DNA from: JBIKWM01 sp044356305
GTDB taxonomy: Bacteria > Bacteroidota > Bacteroidia > UBA10329
Direction of reading: 5' to 3'
Length of the DNA stretch: 60,273 nt
NCBI GenBank assembly: GCA_044356305.1
Contig: JBIKWM010000019.1
Location: 1 to 60,273 of the forward strand
The position numbers and the translations under genes are program-made. The notes beneath the pieces were generated by a model. That model saw nothing but the letters and a program-made list of their open reading frames with translations. It made no database searches and was not told the DNA's origin. Shown here piece after piece: positions 18,321-27,140 of this stretch (its first letter is position 1; every line of letters begins with the position of its first letter).

Positions 18321-18360
18321 AAAAGAAAGCCCCGGGGATGTCTCCTCGGGGCTTTCTTTT
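18321..18360. terminator. Bidirectional intrinsic terminator
   Basis: AAAGAAAGCCCCGGGGA and TCCTCGGGGCTTTCTTT form a long GC-rich stem with a four-base loop. A-tracts on the left and T-tracts on the right make it functional in both directions. It separates the dipeptidase from the converging SiaC-like gene. Confidence 0.9.
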
Positions 18361-18376
18361 CATAGACCGGAAACGG

Positions 18377-18754
18377 TCAGTTGTACTCTTTGAAATCGAA
18401 TTCCATGCCCACAGTGCGCGAGAACACGTGGCCAAGGTCAAGGATGTCGATGTCGTCCTCTTCGTAGTACCATTCAATGGCCACCTCGTGCCCGGCATCC
18501 TTCATCAGCTTAAGCCGCTTCATGATGTCGCTGATGCTCTTGCTCGATGGGGTGTTGAAATATTCCAGTTTGAACATGAACACTGTGCGCGGGTTCGGGC
18601 TTTTGGCGTACTCATCGAGCCACTCCAGCACAGGGGCATAGAAGCCCTTTGCGTTGAGTGGGAACGACCTGCCGCTCACCTCGAACCGACTGCTGTCTGT
18701 GTCCATTATCACCAAAGGGGTCTCCTTGGTGGCCTCAAGATTGAATGCCTTCAT
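18377..18754 (-). CDS. SiaC-family (DUF1987) regulatory phosphoprotein
   Basis: The frame opens at 18763 (MAAMKAF...). I prefer the ATG at 18754 (MKAFNLEATKETP), which gives 125 residues and the usual family start. The conserved core 'FKLEYFNTPSSKSISDIM' holds a Thr at residue 68 of this version, the position phosphorylated in Pseudomonas SiaC. The acidic 'WYYEEDDIDILDLG' block is also typical. SiaC-type proteins are phosphorylated by SiaB and dephosphorylated by a PP2C/SpoIIE enzyme, and the unphosphorylated form binds a downstream target such as a diguanylate cyclase. No such target is in this window. It lies downstream of a POT transporter gene on the same strand. Confidence 0.88.
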   Translation of the reverse strand: MKAFNLEATKETPLVIMDTDSSRFEVSGRSFPLNAKGFYAPVLEWLDEYAKSPNPRTVFMFKLEYFNTPSSKSISDIMKRLKLMKDAGHEVAIEWYYEEDDIDILDLGHVFSRTVGMEFDFKEYN

Positions 18755-18846
18755 CGCTGCCATGACCGAGCCTTTTTCACCGCGCTAATATCGATACACC
18801 GCCATTAGACCGTACGCCATTGCCGATTAAAGTTGAACAATTTCGT

Positions 18847-20319
18847 TCAATGCACCCCGCCCATCAGTTTTTTGACCACCGGGGCCAGGCCAATGAGTAA
18901 CACTCCGCACACCACGGCATACAGCCCGAGCTGGCCGTAGCCATCGGTATAGCTCTGCAATTTCATCATGTTGGTGGCCTCATCGCCCGCCACGCTCATG
19001 CCCGCCCCTAGCAGTCCGGCCACATATTGCCCGTAGGCACTGGCCAGGAACCACATGCCCATCATCAGGCCCTGGATGCGCTGGGGCGAGAGTTTGGTCA
19101 TCAAGGATAGACCGATGGGCGACAGGCACAGCTCACCGAATGTCATGACGAAGTATGCCAGGGTGAACATGTCCAACGAGGTCATGCCCTCTGCATCGGC
19201 AAACAGGATGGTTGATTTAAGGATGTAGAACGATGCCCCGAGGAAGAGGAACCCAAGCCCGAACTTCACCACCGAACCAGGTTCCAGTTTCTTGCCACTG
19301 AGCCACACCCAAAGGATGCCAAGCAGCGGACTGAAGGCGATGACAAAGAGCGAGTTGCTGGAGTTGTTCACCACATTGGGGTCGATATTGAGGCCCAGCA
19401 GGCTGTGGTGCAGGTTATTCAGGGCAAACAGGGCCAGCGAGCCACCGCTCTGCTCAAAGAAGGCCCAGAACAGCACCGAGAACAGGATGAACACCATGGC
19501 TGCGAGCAACTTCTTGTTCTCTGTGGCGCTGAAGTTCCGCATCTCGAAAGCCAACCAGACCAAGGTGAGCGGCCCGATGGTGTACATGAAATAGTCGGTG
19601 TAGGCGGGTGTGGTGACCAGTACCAGAATGGCCGGAATGGCCAACAGCGACCCGAGGTAGGTGGCACCCTCGTACAGCCTTTTCTTCGAGATGGGCAGGT
19701 CGGTGCTCAATGGCGACAGACCGATGGGACCCAAGGTCTTCTGGGTGAGCAGGAAAATGATGAGGCTGATGGACATCACCACGCCTACCAGCCCGAAGGC
19801 GATGCTCCAACTGTGGTACTTGCCCACATACACCATGAGCAGACCGCCCAGGAATGCCCCTAGGTTGATGCCCGCATAAAAGAGGCCGAAGCCTGCATCG
19901 CGCCTGCTGTCATTCTCATGGTACAGCTGGCCCACCATGGTGCTGATGTTGGGCTTGAAGAACCCTGTGCCGATGATAGAGAAGCAGATGCCGATGTAGA
20001 AAAGCTCCTTGGGTGAAACGGCTATCACCAGCCCGCCTGCTATCATGAGCAGCGCGCCCCAGAACAGCGACTTGCGGAAACCGAGGATCTTATCGGCAAA
20101 CACACCACCAATAAAGGTGAACGCATACACGAACGCCTGAATGGCCCCGTACTGCAAGTTGGCCGTGGGGTCGTCCAACCCGAGCTGCGATACCATGAAC
20201 ACTGTGAGCATGCCGCGCATGCCGTAGAAGCAGAACCGCTCCCACATCTCGATGGTGAAGAGGTACCAAAGCTGTTTGGGAAACTTCCCTTCAAAGTTGC
20301 GGATCTGGTCGAGGGTCAT
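18847..20319 (-). CDS. POT/PTR-family proton-coupled peptide transporter (copy 1)
   Basis: 490 residues and 12-14 predicted membrane helices. The POT motif ExxERFxYY appears near the start as EMWERFCFYG (24-33), and the second signature region reads GTGFFKPNISTMVGQLY (about 117-133). Family members import di- and tripeptides with protons across the inner membrane. It is one of three POT genes in 7 kb, all on the minus strand but each separated by other genes. The three share the family signatures, yet their loops differ, so they are not recent duplicates. Confidence 0.93.
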   Translation of the reverse strand: MTLDQIRNFEGKFPKQLWYLFTIEMWERFCFYGMRGMLTVFMVSQLGLDDPTANLQYGAIQAFVYAFTFIGGVFADKILGFRKSLFWGALLMIAGGLVIAVSPKELFYIGICFSIIGTGFFKPNISTMVGQLYHENDSRRDAGFGLFYAGINLGAFLGGLLMVYVGKYHSWSIAFGLVGVVMSISLIIFLLTQKTLGPIGLSPLSTDLPISKKRLYEGATYLGSLLAIPAILVLVTTPAYTDYFMYTIGPLTLVWLAFEMRNFSATENKKLLAAMVFILFSVLFWAFFEQSGGSLALFALNNLHHSLLGLNIDPNVVNNSSNSLFVIAFSPLLGILWVWLSGKKLEPGSVVKFGLGFLFLGASFYILKSTILFADAEGMTSLDMFTLAYFVMTFGELCLSPIGLSLMTKLSPQRIQGLMMGMWFLASAYGQYVAGLLGAGMSVAGDEATNMMKLQSYTDGYGQLGLYAVVCGVLLIGLAPVVKKLMGGVH

Positions 20320-20370
20320 GGGTGATAGTTGCGTTTTGAGTTAGGGAAACCTTGAACCTACGGGACTTGG

Positions 20371-20766
20371 TCACTTGTGTTTTTCCCAAACAGACTGCAT
20401 CTGTTTGTCGAAAGTCAGAAGTTCGGCATCAAAGTGTTTCGCGGCTAAGATCAATGAGGAGTCGGTGAATGAGATCCGCTCATTGAGCGTCCTGAAAAAA
20501 TCAATCTCATCGCTAAGCATCGGATTGATCAATCTGATGTTTGATGATTGGGTGATGTCAATCAGAAATGCATCGCCTATCTCCTTACCCAATTTGTAGG
20601 TGAGCACGGTACTGACCTCCTGCACCACATAGCAGTGCACCAGAATCGATGCGCTCTCAATGGCTTTGAGCTGCCTCTTGGACTTTGCGTGGCTACTATC
20701 GTCAGCGTGATAGAATGCCACAAAAACACTGCTATCGATCACAAAGGCCCTTGCATCATTTGCCAT
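20371..20766 (-). CDS. PIN-domain ribonuclease, toxin candidate
   Basis: 131 residues with the PIN acidic set: D11 (VIDSSVF), E50 (VVQEVS), D102 (SFTDSSLI) and D120 (LLTFDKQ). This is the size and residue order of VapC-type toxins, Mg-dependent RNases that cut tRNA or rRNA. The start overlaps the 3' end of a small upstream gene by 11 bases, the usual antitoxin-first arrangement. Toxin status is inferred from that operon. The target RNA is unknown. Confidence 0.82.
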   Translation of the reverse strand: MANDARAFVIDSSVFVAFYHADDSSHAKSKRQLKAIESASILVHCYVVQEVSTVLTYKLGKEIGDAFLIDITQSSNIRLINPMLSDEIDFFRTLNERISFTDSSLILAAKHFDAELLTFDKQMQSVWEKHK

Positions 20767-20980
20767 AGAGTATCATATCTATGTCTGACGAGAGGCTCGG
20801 TGAAGCACCATTGCCCGATTTGGCAATGTGCCTTTTGGCATTCTGATAAAAAGTGCCTTTGATGGTTTTCGCCTGCGGCTGATTCTCTTGCTCGATAAGT
20901 CTGATGCCCAATTTGTTAAGCAAACTCAATACGAATTCGCGGTCACCCTCGTCCGGTATCTGAAATGAAAACGTCTGCAT
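20756..20980 (-). CDS. Putative antitoxin of the PIN toxin
   Basis: 74 residues, acidic to neutral, starting MQTFSFQIPDEGDREF. The N-terminal half looks able to form a strand-helix segment. The C-terminal half ('IKGTFYQNAKRHIAKSG...') could be the disordered neutralising tail. It overlaps the PIN gene by 11 bases. I do not recognise a named DNA-binding family, so the antitoxin call rests mainly on size and position. Confidence 0.65.
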   Translation of the reverse strand: MQTFSFQIPDEGDREFVLSLLNKLGIRLIEQENQPQAKTIKGTFYQNAKRHIAKSGNGASPSLSSDIDMILYGK

Positions 20981-21016
20981 GGCTCTGATTCAGTGATTCA
21001 AATGTACACAGACCAC

Positions 21017-22654
21017 TCACTTCCCGCTCACCGTCCTGTTCAACCACCTTAGCATGAGGAACATGATGAGCGTGGCGGCCATGAGCAGGCCGAAATTGAC
21101 CAGAAAGAAGTTGGACTTGTGGGCATAGCTGTCCCACATGGTGGCCAGTATTCCGGATAGCTTGTTGCCGATGCTCGTGCTCAGGAACCAGCCGCCCATC
21201 ATCAGGGCGGTGAGGCGGGGCGGGCTCACTTTCGATACCAGCGACAGGCCCATGGGGCTAAGGAACAGCTCGCCCACCGTGATCACCCCATAGCACGCAA
21301 TGACCCACATGGGCGATGCCTTCACCTGCCCGTTGCTGCACACATATACCGCGGCCACCATCACCAGGGTGGAAAGGGCCGATATCAACAGACCGAAGGC
21401 AATCTTTGTGGCCGTGCCGGGCTCGCGGCCCCGCTTCTTGAGGAAGGCGAAAAAGGCCACCACCACAGGCGTGAGCAGTATCACCCAAAAGGGATTGATG
21501 CTCTGGAACAGCTCGGTGTTGAAGAGATACACCGTGGTGCCCTCGGGCGGGGCCAGCGAGGGGTCCATGTTCTTGAAATAGACCGGGTAGCCCAGCTCCT
21601 TCTGCTCCACACCGTCCACCTTGATGGGTTTGAAGGCATCGTTGTAGGCCACCACACTGTCGAGGGCATACACCTTCTTCTCGGCCAGGTAGAGCGATTC
21701 GGCCGTGGGCTGGATCACCGCAGGCATCTCCCTATCGGTATAGTACTGCGCCCAAGTGGTGAGGGCCGTTCCGTTCTGTTTGAACACCGCCCAGAACATG
21801 ATGCTCACGGCAAAAATGGCCAGCAGGGCGGCAATGGGTTTCTTATCCTCCACACTGGCCCGCACCAGCAGGCTGCCGTAGAATATGATGACCGGAATGG
21901 TGGCGAAGATGAACGCATCGGTGCTGTCGCTGCCAAATACATTGCCCGGAAGCAGCCATCCGCCCACGCCCACTGCAATAGCGGGCAGAAACACGGTGGT
22001 GAACACCCGCATCAGGCTCATGTCCTCGGCCTGGGCGGGTTTCTTCACATCGGCATGGCGGTAGTGCCTCAGCCCGATGTAATACACCACCAGCCCAATG
22101 AACATGCCCACCCCGGCCGTGGCAAAGGCATGGCCCCAACCGTAGCGGTTGCGCATGTATGCCGCAAAGAGGTTGCACACGCACGCCCCTATGTTGATGC
22201 CCATGTAGAATATGTTGTAGCCCGAGTCCTTCAGCGGTCTCTTGTCCTCGTCATTGTACAGATTGCCCAGCAGCGTGCTGATGTTGGGCTTGAAAAACCC
22301 GTTGCCGATGATGATGAGCGTCAGCGATATGTAGAACATGGTGGTGCCCGGAATGGCCAGCCCCATGTAGCCCAGGCCCATCAACGCACCGCCCAGAAAG
22401 ATGCTCCTGCTGTAGCCCAGCACCCTGTCGGCCAGAAGGCCCCCGAGGAACGGGGTGAGAAAGACAAGGGCTATGAACGTGCCGTAGATGTCGGCCGCAT
22501 CCTTGCGGTCCATGCCCATGCCGCCCGTGCTGATGCTGTCGGTGAGGTACAGTTGGAAGATACCGATCATCAGGTAGTACCCGAAGCGTTCCCACATCTC
22601 GGTGAAGAACAGGAAGGGAAGGCCCGAAGGGTGCTTGGCGGTGGTGGTGCTCAT
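21017..22654 (-). CDS. POT/PTR-family proton-coupled peptide transporter (copy 2)
   Basis: The open frame reaches 22768, but the first 38 residues are not family-like. The ATG at 22654 (MSTTTAKHPSGLPFLFFTEM) gives 545 residues. The ExxERFxYY motif is EMWERFGYYL and the second signature is GNGFFKPNISTLLGNLY. It has a long insertion around residues 320-390 between late helices ('YYTDREMPAVIQPTAESLY...'), absent from copy 1. It should import small peptides with protons. Upstream lies a long repeat-filled intergenic region. Confidence 0.92.
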   Translation of the reverse strand: MSTTTAKHPSGLPFLFFTEMWERFGYYLMIGIFQLYLTDSISTGGMGMDRKDAADIYGTFIALVFLTPFLGGLLADRVLGYSRSIFLGGALMGLGYMGLAIPGTTMFYISLTLIIIGNGFFKPNISTLLGNLYNDEDKRPLKDSGYNIFYMGINIGACVCNLFAAYMRNRYGWGHAFATAGVGMFIGLVVYYIGLRHYRHADVKKPAQAEDMSLMRVFTTVFLPAIAVGVGGWLLPGNVFGSDSTDAFIFATIPVIIFYGSLLVRASVEDKKPIAALLAIFAVSIMFWAVFKQNGTALTTWAQYYTDREMPAVIQPTAESLYLAEKKVYALDSVVAYNDAFKPIKVDGVEQKELGYPVYFKNMDPSLAPPEGTTVYLFNTELFQSINPFWVILLTPVVVAFFAFLKKRGREPGTATKIAFGLLISALSTLVMVAAVYVCSNGQVKASPMWVIACYGVITVGELFLSPMGLSLVSKVSPPRLTALMMGGWFLSTSIGNKLSGILATMWDSYAHKSNFFLVNFGLLMAATLIMFLMLRWLNRTVSGK

Positions 22655-23016
22655 GCGGCTGTGGCTTTGGCTGCCGACAAAGAAACACCCGCAGCCGTTT
22701 GGAGCGGTGAGTTTCTTTAGCCGCGTGCCCGTAGGTATGGAGCGTGATGCGGGAGGGGCACAGGGCACAGGTTACAGGAAACAGGTTACAGGTTACAGCA
22801 GATCAGGTTGTCAGCAGGTCAGGGGACCAGAAAGGGACTCTGCATTTCCTTTTGCCTGCGGTTACAGACCGCTTTGCTTTAAGACCGCCCAAGTGATTCT
22901 AAGGAACACTTGAGGGGGCGGGATCAAGTGAGCGTGGGATTACAAGCTGTTTTTACGATGTAATTGACACATTGTAAATCGCATATATGCATTCTCCTAT
23001 ATGACTGCTTCAGGGT
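22655..23016. other. Intergenic lead-in to the 41-bp array
   Basis: No gene is seen. Short direct repeats of ACAGGTTACAG-like sequence lie near 22769-22800, and an AT-rich stretch follows (22940-23010). It probably holds the promoter of the POT gene copy 2, but no clear box was found. Confidence 0.4.
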
Positions 23017-23549
23017 GGAATGGAAAAACATTTTCGTCTCTGCAACTCTTACAGCGTTGAATGGAAAAACATATTCGCCTCTGTAACTCTTACAACGTGA
23101 AGTGGAAAAACATATTCGCCTCTGTAACTCTTACAGCGTGGAATGGAAAAACATACTCGCCTCTGTAACTCTTACAGCGTGGAATGGAAAAACATACTCG
23201 CCTCTGTAACTCTTACAGCGTTGAATGGAAAAACATATTCGCCTCTGTAACTCTTACAGCGTTGAATGGAAAAACATATTCGCCTCTATAACTCTTACAG
23301 CGTGGAGTGGAAAAACACATTCGCCTCTGTAACTCTTACAGCGTGGAATGGAAAAACCCGACTGGCTCTGTAACTCATACAGAGCGATTGTGAAATATCC
23401 GAATGCCTCTGTAACTCCTACAGCGCGATTGTGAAATATCCGAATGCCTCTGTAAGTCCTACAGAGCGGTTGTGAAATATCCGAATGCCTCTGTAACTCC
23501 TACAGAGCGATTGTGAAATATCCGAATGCCTCTGTATCTCCTACTGCGC
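23017..23549. repeat. 41-bp tandem array with internal dyad, 13 copies
   Basis: Thirteen copies with an exact 41-base period. Copies 1-8 read mostly ggaatggaaaaacatattcg; copies 10-13 read gattgtgaaatatccgaatg; copy 9 is mixed. All share CTCTGTAACTCYTACAG. That shared part is an inverted repeat: CTGTAA-n3-TTACAG in the first set and CTCTGTA-n5-TACAGAG in several of the second set. Because the whole unit repeats, there are no unique spacers and this is not a CRISPR array. Confidence 0.95.
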
Positions 23550-23750
23550 AGAGCGGGAATTCTTCCATTAACATGACAACCTGACCCCCCTGACAACCTG
23601 ATCCCCTCATCTGCTCATCCCCAAATCGGTCCATCATCAAATCCCCCAATCCTCCCACCCCCTCGAGCGTACCACAGCCCCACTCAGGCGGTACCTAACC
23701 GGAGCACCCGGCCCAAGCGGACCGAAGGGGGTCGGTTGAGTGAATGCGCC
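23550..23750. other. C-rich, G-poor intergenic stretch
   Basis: After the array the plus strand becomes strongly C-rich with little G (for example around 23580-23670), with short repeats of CTGACAACCTGA. No gene or terminator is recognised. The composition resembles the C-rich stretch at 47.5-48.0 kb. Confidence 0.5.
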
Positions 23751-24296
23751 TCACGCACCGAACACGAGGTGGGTGGCGCCTACGGGGATGGTGGGGTTGC
23801 GCACGGCCTGGATAACGCCTTTCTCCAACGCAAAATCGACATTCTTGCTCTGGCCCTGTGCAAAAAGCTGGCGCAGTTCGGGCAGGCTGAGGGCGGTGTG
23901 CTGCATGATGGTGGCCGCTATGCGCTGCTCCATGCCCTCCATGCGGCTGAGGGCCTCGCGCAGCATGGTGCCGTTCTGCGCACCGTTGAAATTCATGCTC
24001 ACGCCATGGAAGAGAAACGAGGCGTTGGGCGCTGCATACCGCTCTCGGGCACCGAGAAAGACCACGTTGGCTATGCTGTCGACCGTGCCTGTGTTGTGCA
24101 TCACCACGGGCATCTGGCCCTGCAAGGAGGTGAGGTAGTTGTAGAGCACAAACCCCGAATCGACATCGCCACCGCCCGAGGCGAAGTGGATGTAGAGCCC
24201 ATCGGGCCGGTGCTGATGGATGGCCGCGGTGCAGAACTGCATGAAACGGCTGGCCTTGTTCGGGTCAATACCATCGAAATAGCTGATATGGAGCAT
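23751..24296 (-). CDS. ClpP/crotonase-fold serine peptidase-like protein
   Basis: The ATG at 24296 (MLHISYFDGIDPNK) is preferred over the open frame start at 24350; it gives 181 residues. The fold signature matches ClpP-like proteases: 'FASGGGDVDSG' (38-48) corresponds to the ClpP oxyanion strand, S74 in 'GTVDSIANVVFLG' to the nucleophile and H97 in 'SFLFHG' to the catalytic His. The overall sequence is divergent from housekeeping ClpP, and no ClpX or ClpA is nearby, so an independent or regulatory role is likely. A terminator separates it from the POT gene upstream. Confidence 0.75.
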   Translation of the reverse strand: MLHISYFDGIDPNKASRFMQFCTAAIHQHRPDGLYIHFASGGGDVDSGFVLYNYLTSLQGQMPVVMHNTGTVDSIANVVFLGARERYAAPNASFLFHGVSMNFNGAQNGTMLREALSRMEGMEQRIAATIMQHTALSLPELRQLFAQGQSKNVDFALEKGVIQAVRNPTIPVGATHLVFGA

Positions 24297-24351
24297 TGGT
24301 CTGATTTTTCGGTCTATGACAGTTTGCCATGGGCGGAATGAGAAAACCAAA

Positions 24352-24392
24352 ATAAGAAAAGCCGGACCACTGTGGCCCGGCTCTTCTCAATC
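24352..24392 (-). terminator. Intrinsic terminator after POT transporter copy 3
   Basis: AGCCGG (24360-24365) and CCGGCT (24377-24382) form a GC-rich stem. On the minus strand it is followed by TTTTCTTATTTT. It should end the transcript of the POT gene before the ClpP-like gene. Confidence 0.7.
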
Positions 24393-24418
24393 ATCAATAG
24401 GCAATCGGCACTCGCCAA

Positions 24419-25966
24419 TCAGTTCACCCCGTGCATGCGGCCCTGCAGCCACCTGTGCAGGCCCACCAGCAGCACGGCCGCGCCACCGCTAAGGGCTATG
24501 AACACCAGGAAGAAGGTGAAGAGGCTATCGATGGTCATGCCCATGAAAACGGGATAGACCACGGCCTCGGCCCCTTCGGCAGCGCCCTCACCGGCCCCGG
24601 GGGGGATGAGTGCGCTCAAGGTGCCTGCGAACTTGTTGGCGGCTGCATTGGCCAGGAACCACGTGCCCATGAGCAGGGAGGAGAGGCGCAGCGGGGCCAG
24701 CTTGCTCACCATGCTCAGCCCGATGGGCGAGAGGCACAGTTCGCCCATGGTGTGCAGGGCGTACAGGGTAAGGAGCCACCACATGCTGATCTTGGTGCTG
24801 CTGTCCACACCATAAACGCCAAAGGCGATAACGAGATATCCGATGGTGAGCAGGCCAAGACCGATGGCCATTTTCAAAGGCGAGGATGGCTCTATGCCAC
24901 GCTTGCCCATCCATATCCATAACATGCTGAACAGCGGGGCCAGACCGATGATTAGGGCCGGATTCACCGATTGGAAAAAGGATGCCGGCATCTCCCACCC
25001 ACCTATGTTGCGGTCGGTCTGCTGATCGGCAAAGAGTGTGAGCGATGCCCCCGCCTGCTCGAAACACGCCCAAAAGAAGATGACGAAGAAGGCCAGGATG
25101 AAGATGACCGAGATGCGCTGCTTCTCCTCGTGGGTCAGGCTCTTGTCGCTAAAGATGACAATGGGCATCACCACCATGGCACCATATATCAGGTAGCTGA
25201 TCAGGTCAAGGTCAACATTGAACCATGTCTTGAAATTCAACAGAAAGAACATGAGACCCACTGAGCCGAGGATTACCGCCATGGTCTTGATGTCCATCTT
25301 CTGCTTGGGCATGCCGATGTGTTCGCCACTGGCCGAAACGAGGTACTTGTTCTTTAGGAGTTCAAAGGATATGGTGCTGATGACCATGCCAATGCCTGCC
25401 GCCAGGAATCCGTACTTGAAATCGAGGATATTGCCCGTATCGCCCAGGCCACCGCACACCAACGGGCTGAACAATGCCCCGAGGTTGATGCCCATGTAGA
25501 AGATGGTGAAGGCGCCATCGATGCGCCTGTCGTTGGCCGGGTACAACTGGCCCACCATGGTGCTGATGTTGGGTTTGAAGAACCCGTTACCGATGATGAG
25601 CAACGTCAGTCCGCCCCACATGGCGCTGATGGCCGCAGCACTCTGCACCCCCTCGGTGACCATGCTGCCGCTGAAGAACAGCAGGAACTGTCCGATGGCC
25701 ATCAATATGCCGCCAACAAGGATGCTGCGCCTGTTGCCCCAGAAACGGTCGCTGATGTAGCCGCCCAGCAGCGGGGTGAGGTACACCAGCCCCGTGAAGC
25801 TGCCATAGATGTTCGATGCCTCGGCATTGCCCATGAACAAGGCCTTGGTCATGAACAGGATGAAGATGGCCCGCATGCCGTAGTAGCTGAAGCGTTCCCA
25901 CATCTCGGTGAAGAAGAGGAGGTACAGCCCCTTGGGGTGCCCCGTTTCCTGACTTGTTGCGCTCAT
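24419..25966 (-). CDS. POT/PTR-family proton-coupled peptide transporter (copy 3)
   Basis: 515 residues, 12-14 helices. EMWERFSYYG lies at about 21-30 and GNGFFKPNISTMVGQLY around 125-142. It is a proton-driven importer of di- and tripeptides. Compared with copies 1 and 2 it has its own Gly/Glu-rich loop near residues 455-475 ('PPGAGEGAAEGAEA'), facing the last helix pair. The divergent nrnA gene lies upstream. Confidence 0.93.
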   Translation of the reverse strand: MSATSQETGHPKGLYLLFFTEMWERFSYYGMRAIFILFMTKALFMGNAEASNIYGSFTGLVYLTPLLGGYISDRFWGNRRSILVGGILMAIGQFLLFFSGSMVTEGVQSAAAISAMWGGLTLLIIGNGFFKPNISTMVGQLYPANDRRIDGAFTIFYMGINLGALFSPLVCGGLGDTGNILDFKYGFLAAGIGMVISTISFELLKNKYLVSASGEHIGMPKQKMDIKTMAVILGSVGLMFFLLNFKTWFNVDLDLISYLIYGAMVVMPIVIFSDKSLTHEEKQRISVIFILAFFVIFFWACFEQAGASLTLFADQQTDRNIGGWEMPASFFQSVNPALIIGLAPLFSMLWIWMGKRGIEPSSPLKMAIGLGLLTIGYLVIAFGVYGVDSSTKISMWWLLTLYALHTMGELCLSPIGLSMVSKLAPLRLSSLLMGTWFLANAAANKFAGTLSALIPPGAGEGAAEGAEAVVYPVFMGMTIDSLFTFFLVFIALSGGAAVLLVGLHRWLQGRMHGVN

Positions 25967-26126
25967 ACGTTGTGTTGTTTTAGGGCGGTTAAAGTAGTTG
26001 TTGATACTGCTTCACAAAGTGCAGCCGTTCATTTTGGTACAGGCATACCCCGTGGGGCTAACTTCGGCCCGTACCCGAACGGGCCCAAATCTTGGCCTGA
26101 ATAAGTTAAACCTCAAGCACACCACA

Positions 26127-27140
26127 TTGGACATCAGCGGATTGCCCGCCCTGCGCGAACTGTTGGCCTCGCCAAGACGCATCGGGATCATCTCACACAG
26201 GCAGCCCGATGGCGATGCCATTGGCTCATCGCTCGGGCTGTACCACTTCCTTGTGGCGCAGGGGCACAATGCGGTGGTGGTGATGCCCACCGATTATCCA
26301 CGGTTTCTGAAATGGATGCCCGGAACAGACCATGTGCTCATTCACGAGAATGACCAGAAGCTGGCCGAGTCGCGGCTCGCTGAGACCGATGTTCTCTTCA
26401 TCCTTGATTTCAACGCCCCTTCGCGGGCCTATCTGCTGGAGAAGTTCATCATCGGTTACAAGGGTGTGAAGGTGATGGTGGACCACCATCCCGAGCCGGA
26501 GCCCTGCGTTGACCTGATGTATCACGACACTGCTGCGTGCTCCACCTCCGAGCTGATCTACCGACTTGTTACCGACCTGGGGCACCGACTTCCAGGTCCG
26601 GACGCTGGCATGTGCCTGTACTGCGGCATTTTGACCGATAGCGGGTCGTTCCGCTTCCCGAGTGTCACAGCACAGACGCACCGCATAGTGGCAGGGCTGT
26701 TGGAACTGGGTGTCGATCATTCGGCCGTATATGAGCAGGTGCACAGCAGCAGCAGCGAGCACAAGTTGCGCCTGTTGGGCTATTGCCTTGACGACAGGAT
26801 GGTGGTTCTGCCCGAATTCCATGCGGCCTACATCAGCCTTTCGCTGGAGGAGAAGGAACGGTTCCATTTTGAACCGGGCGACACCGAAGGCACGGTCAAT
26901 TATCCATTGGGGATAACGGGCATCAGGTTCGCGGCCTTCTTCAGCGAGGACAGGGACCGCGTCAAGATCTCGTTCCGCAGTCAGGGCAGCTTTGATGTGA
27001 ATGCGCTGGCCCGTGCCCACTTCAACGGGGGCGGCCACCGCAATGCGGCAGGCGGTCACAGCACCGAGGGCCTTGAGACCACCGTTGCACGGTTCAGGGC
27101 CCTGCTGCCGCAGTATGCCGCCCAATTGGCCATTCCATGA
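26127..27140 (+). CDS. nrnA: DHH-family phosphoesterase (NrnA-like oligoribonuclease/pAp phosphatase)
   Basis: The frame is open from 25998 but has no ATG. The TTG at 26127 (LDISGLPALRELLAS) gives 337 residues and the normal family N-terminus, so I use it. Motifs in order are HRQPDGDAIGSSLG (DHH motif I), a mid 'ILDFNAPSR', 'MVDHHPEPEP' (DHH motif III) and the DHHA1 'GGGHRNAAGG' near the end. It degrades nano-RNA and pAp in the cytoplasm with Mn2+. Its stop overlaps the ATG of the gldI-like gene (ATGA), a strong sign of an operon. Confidence 0.9.
   Translation: MDISGLPALRELLASPRRIGIISHRQPDGDAIGSSLGLYHFLVAQGHNAVVVMPTDYPRFLKWMPGTDHVLIHENDQKLAESRLAETDVLFILDFNAPSRAYLLEKFIIGYKGVKVMVDHHPEPEPCVDLMYHDTAACSTSELIYRLVTDLGHRLPGPDAGMCLYCGILTDSGSFRFPSVTAQTHRIVAGLLELGVDHSAVYEQVHSSSSEHKLRLLGYCLDDRMVVLPEFHAAYISLSLEEKERFHFEPGDTEGTVNYPLGITGIRFAAFFSEDRDRVKISFRSQGSFDVNALARAHFNGGGHRNAAGGHSTEGLETTVARFRALLPQYAAQLAIP

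Noticed and set aside
23017..23549. CRISPR array
   Set aside because: The full 41-base period repeats with no unique spacers, and no cas genes are nearby.
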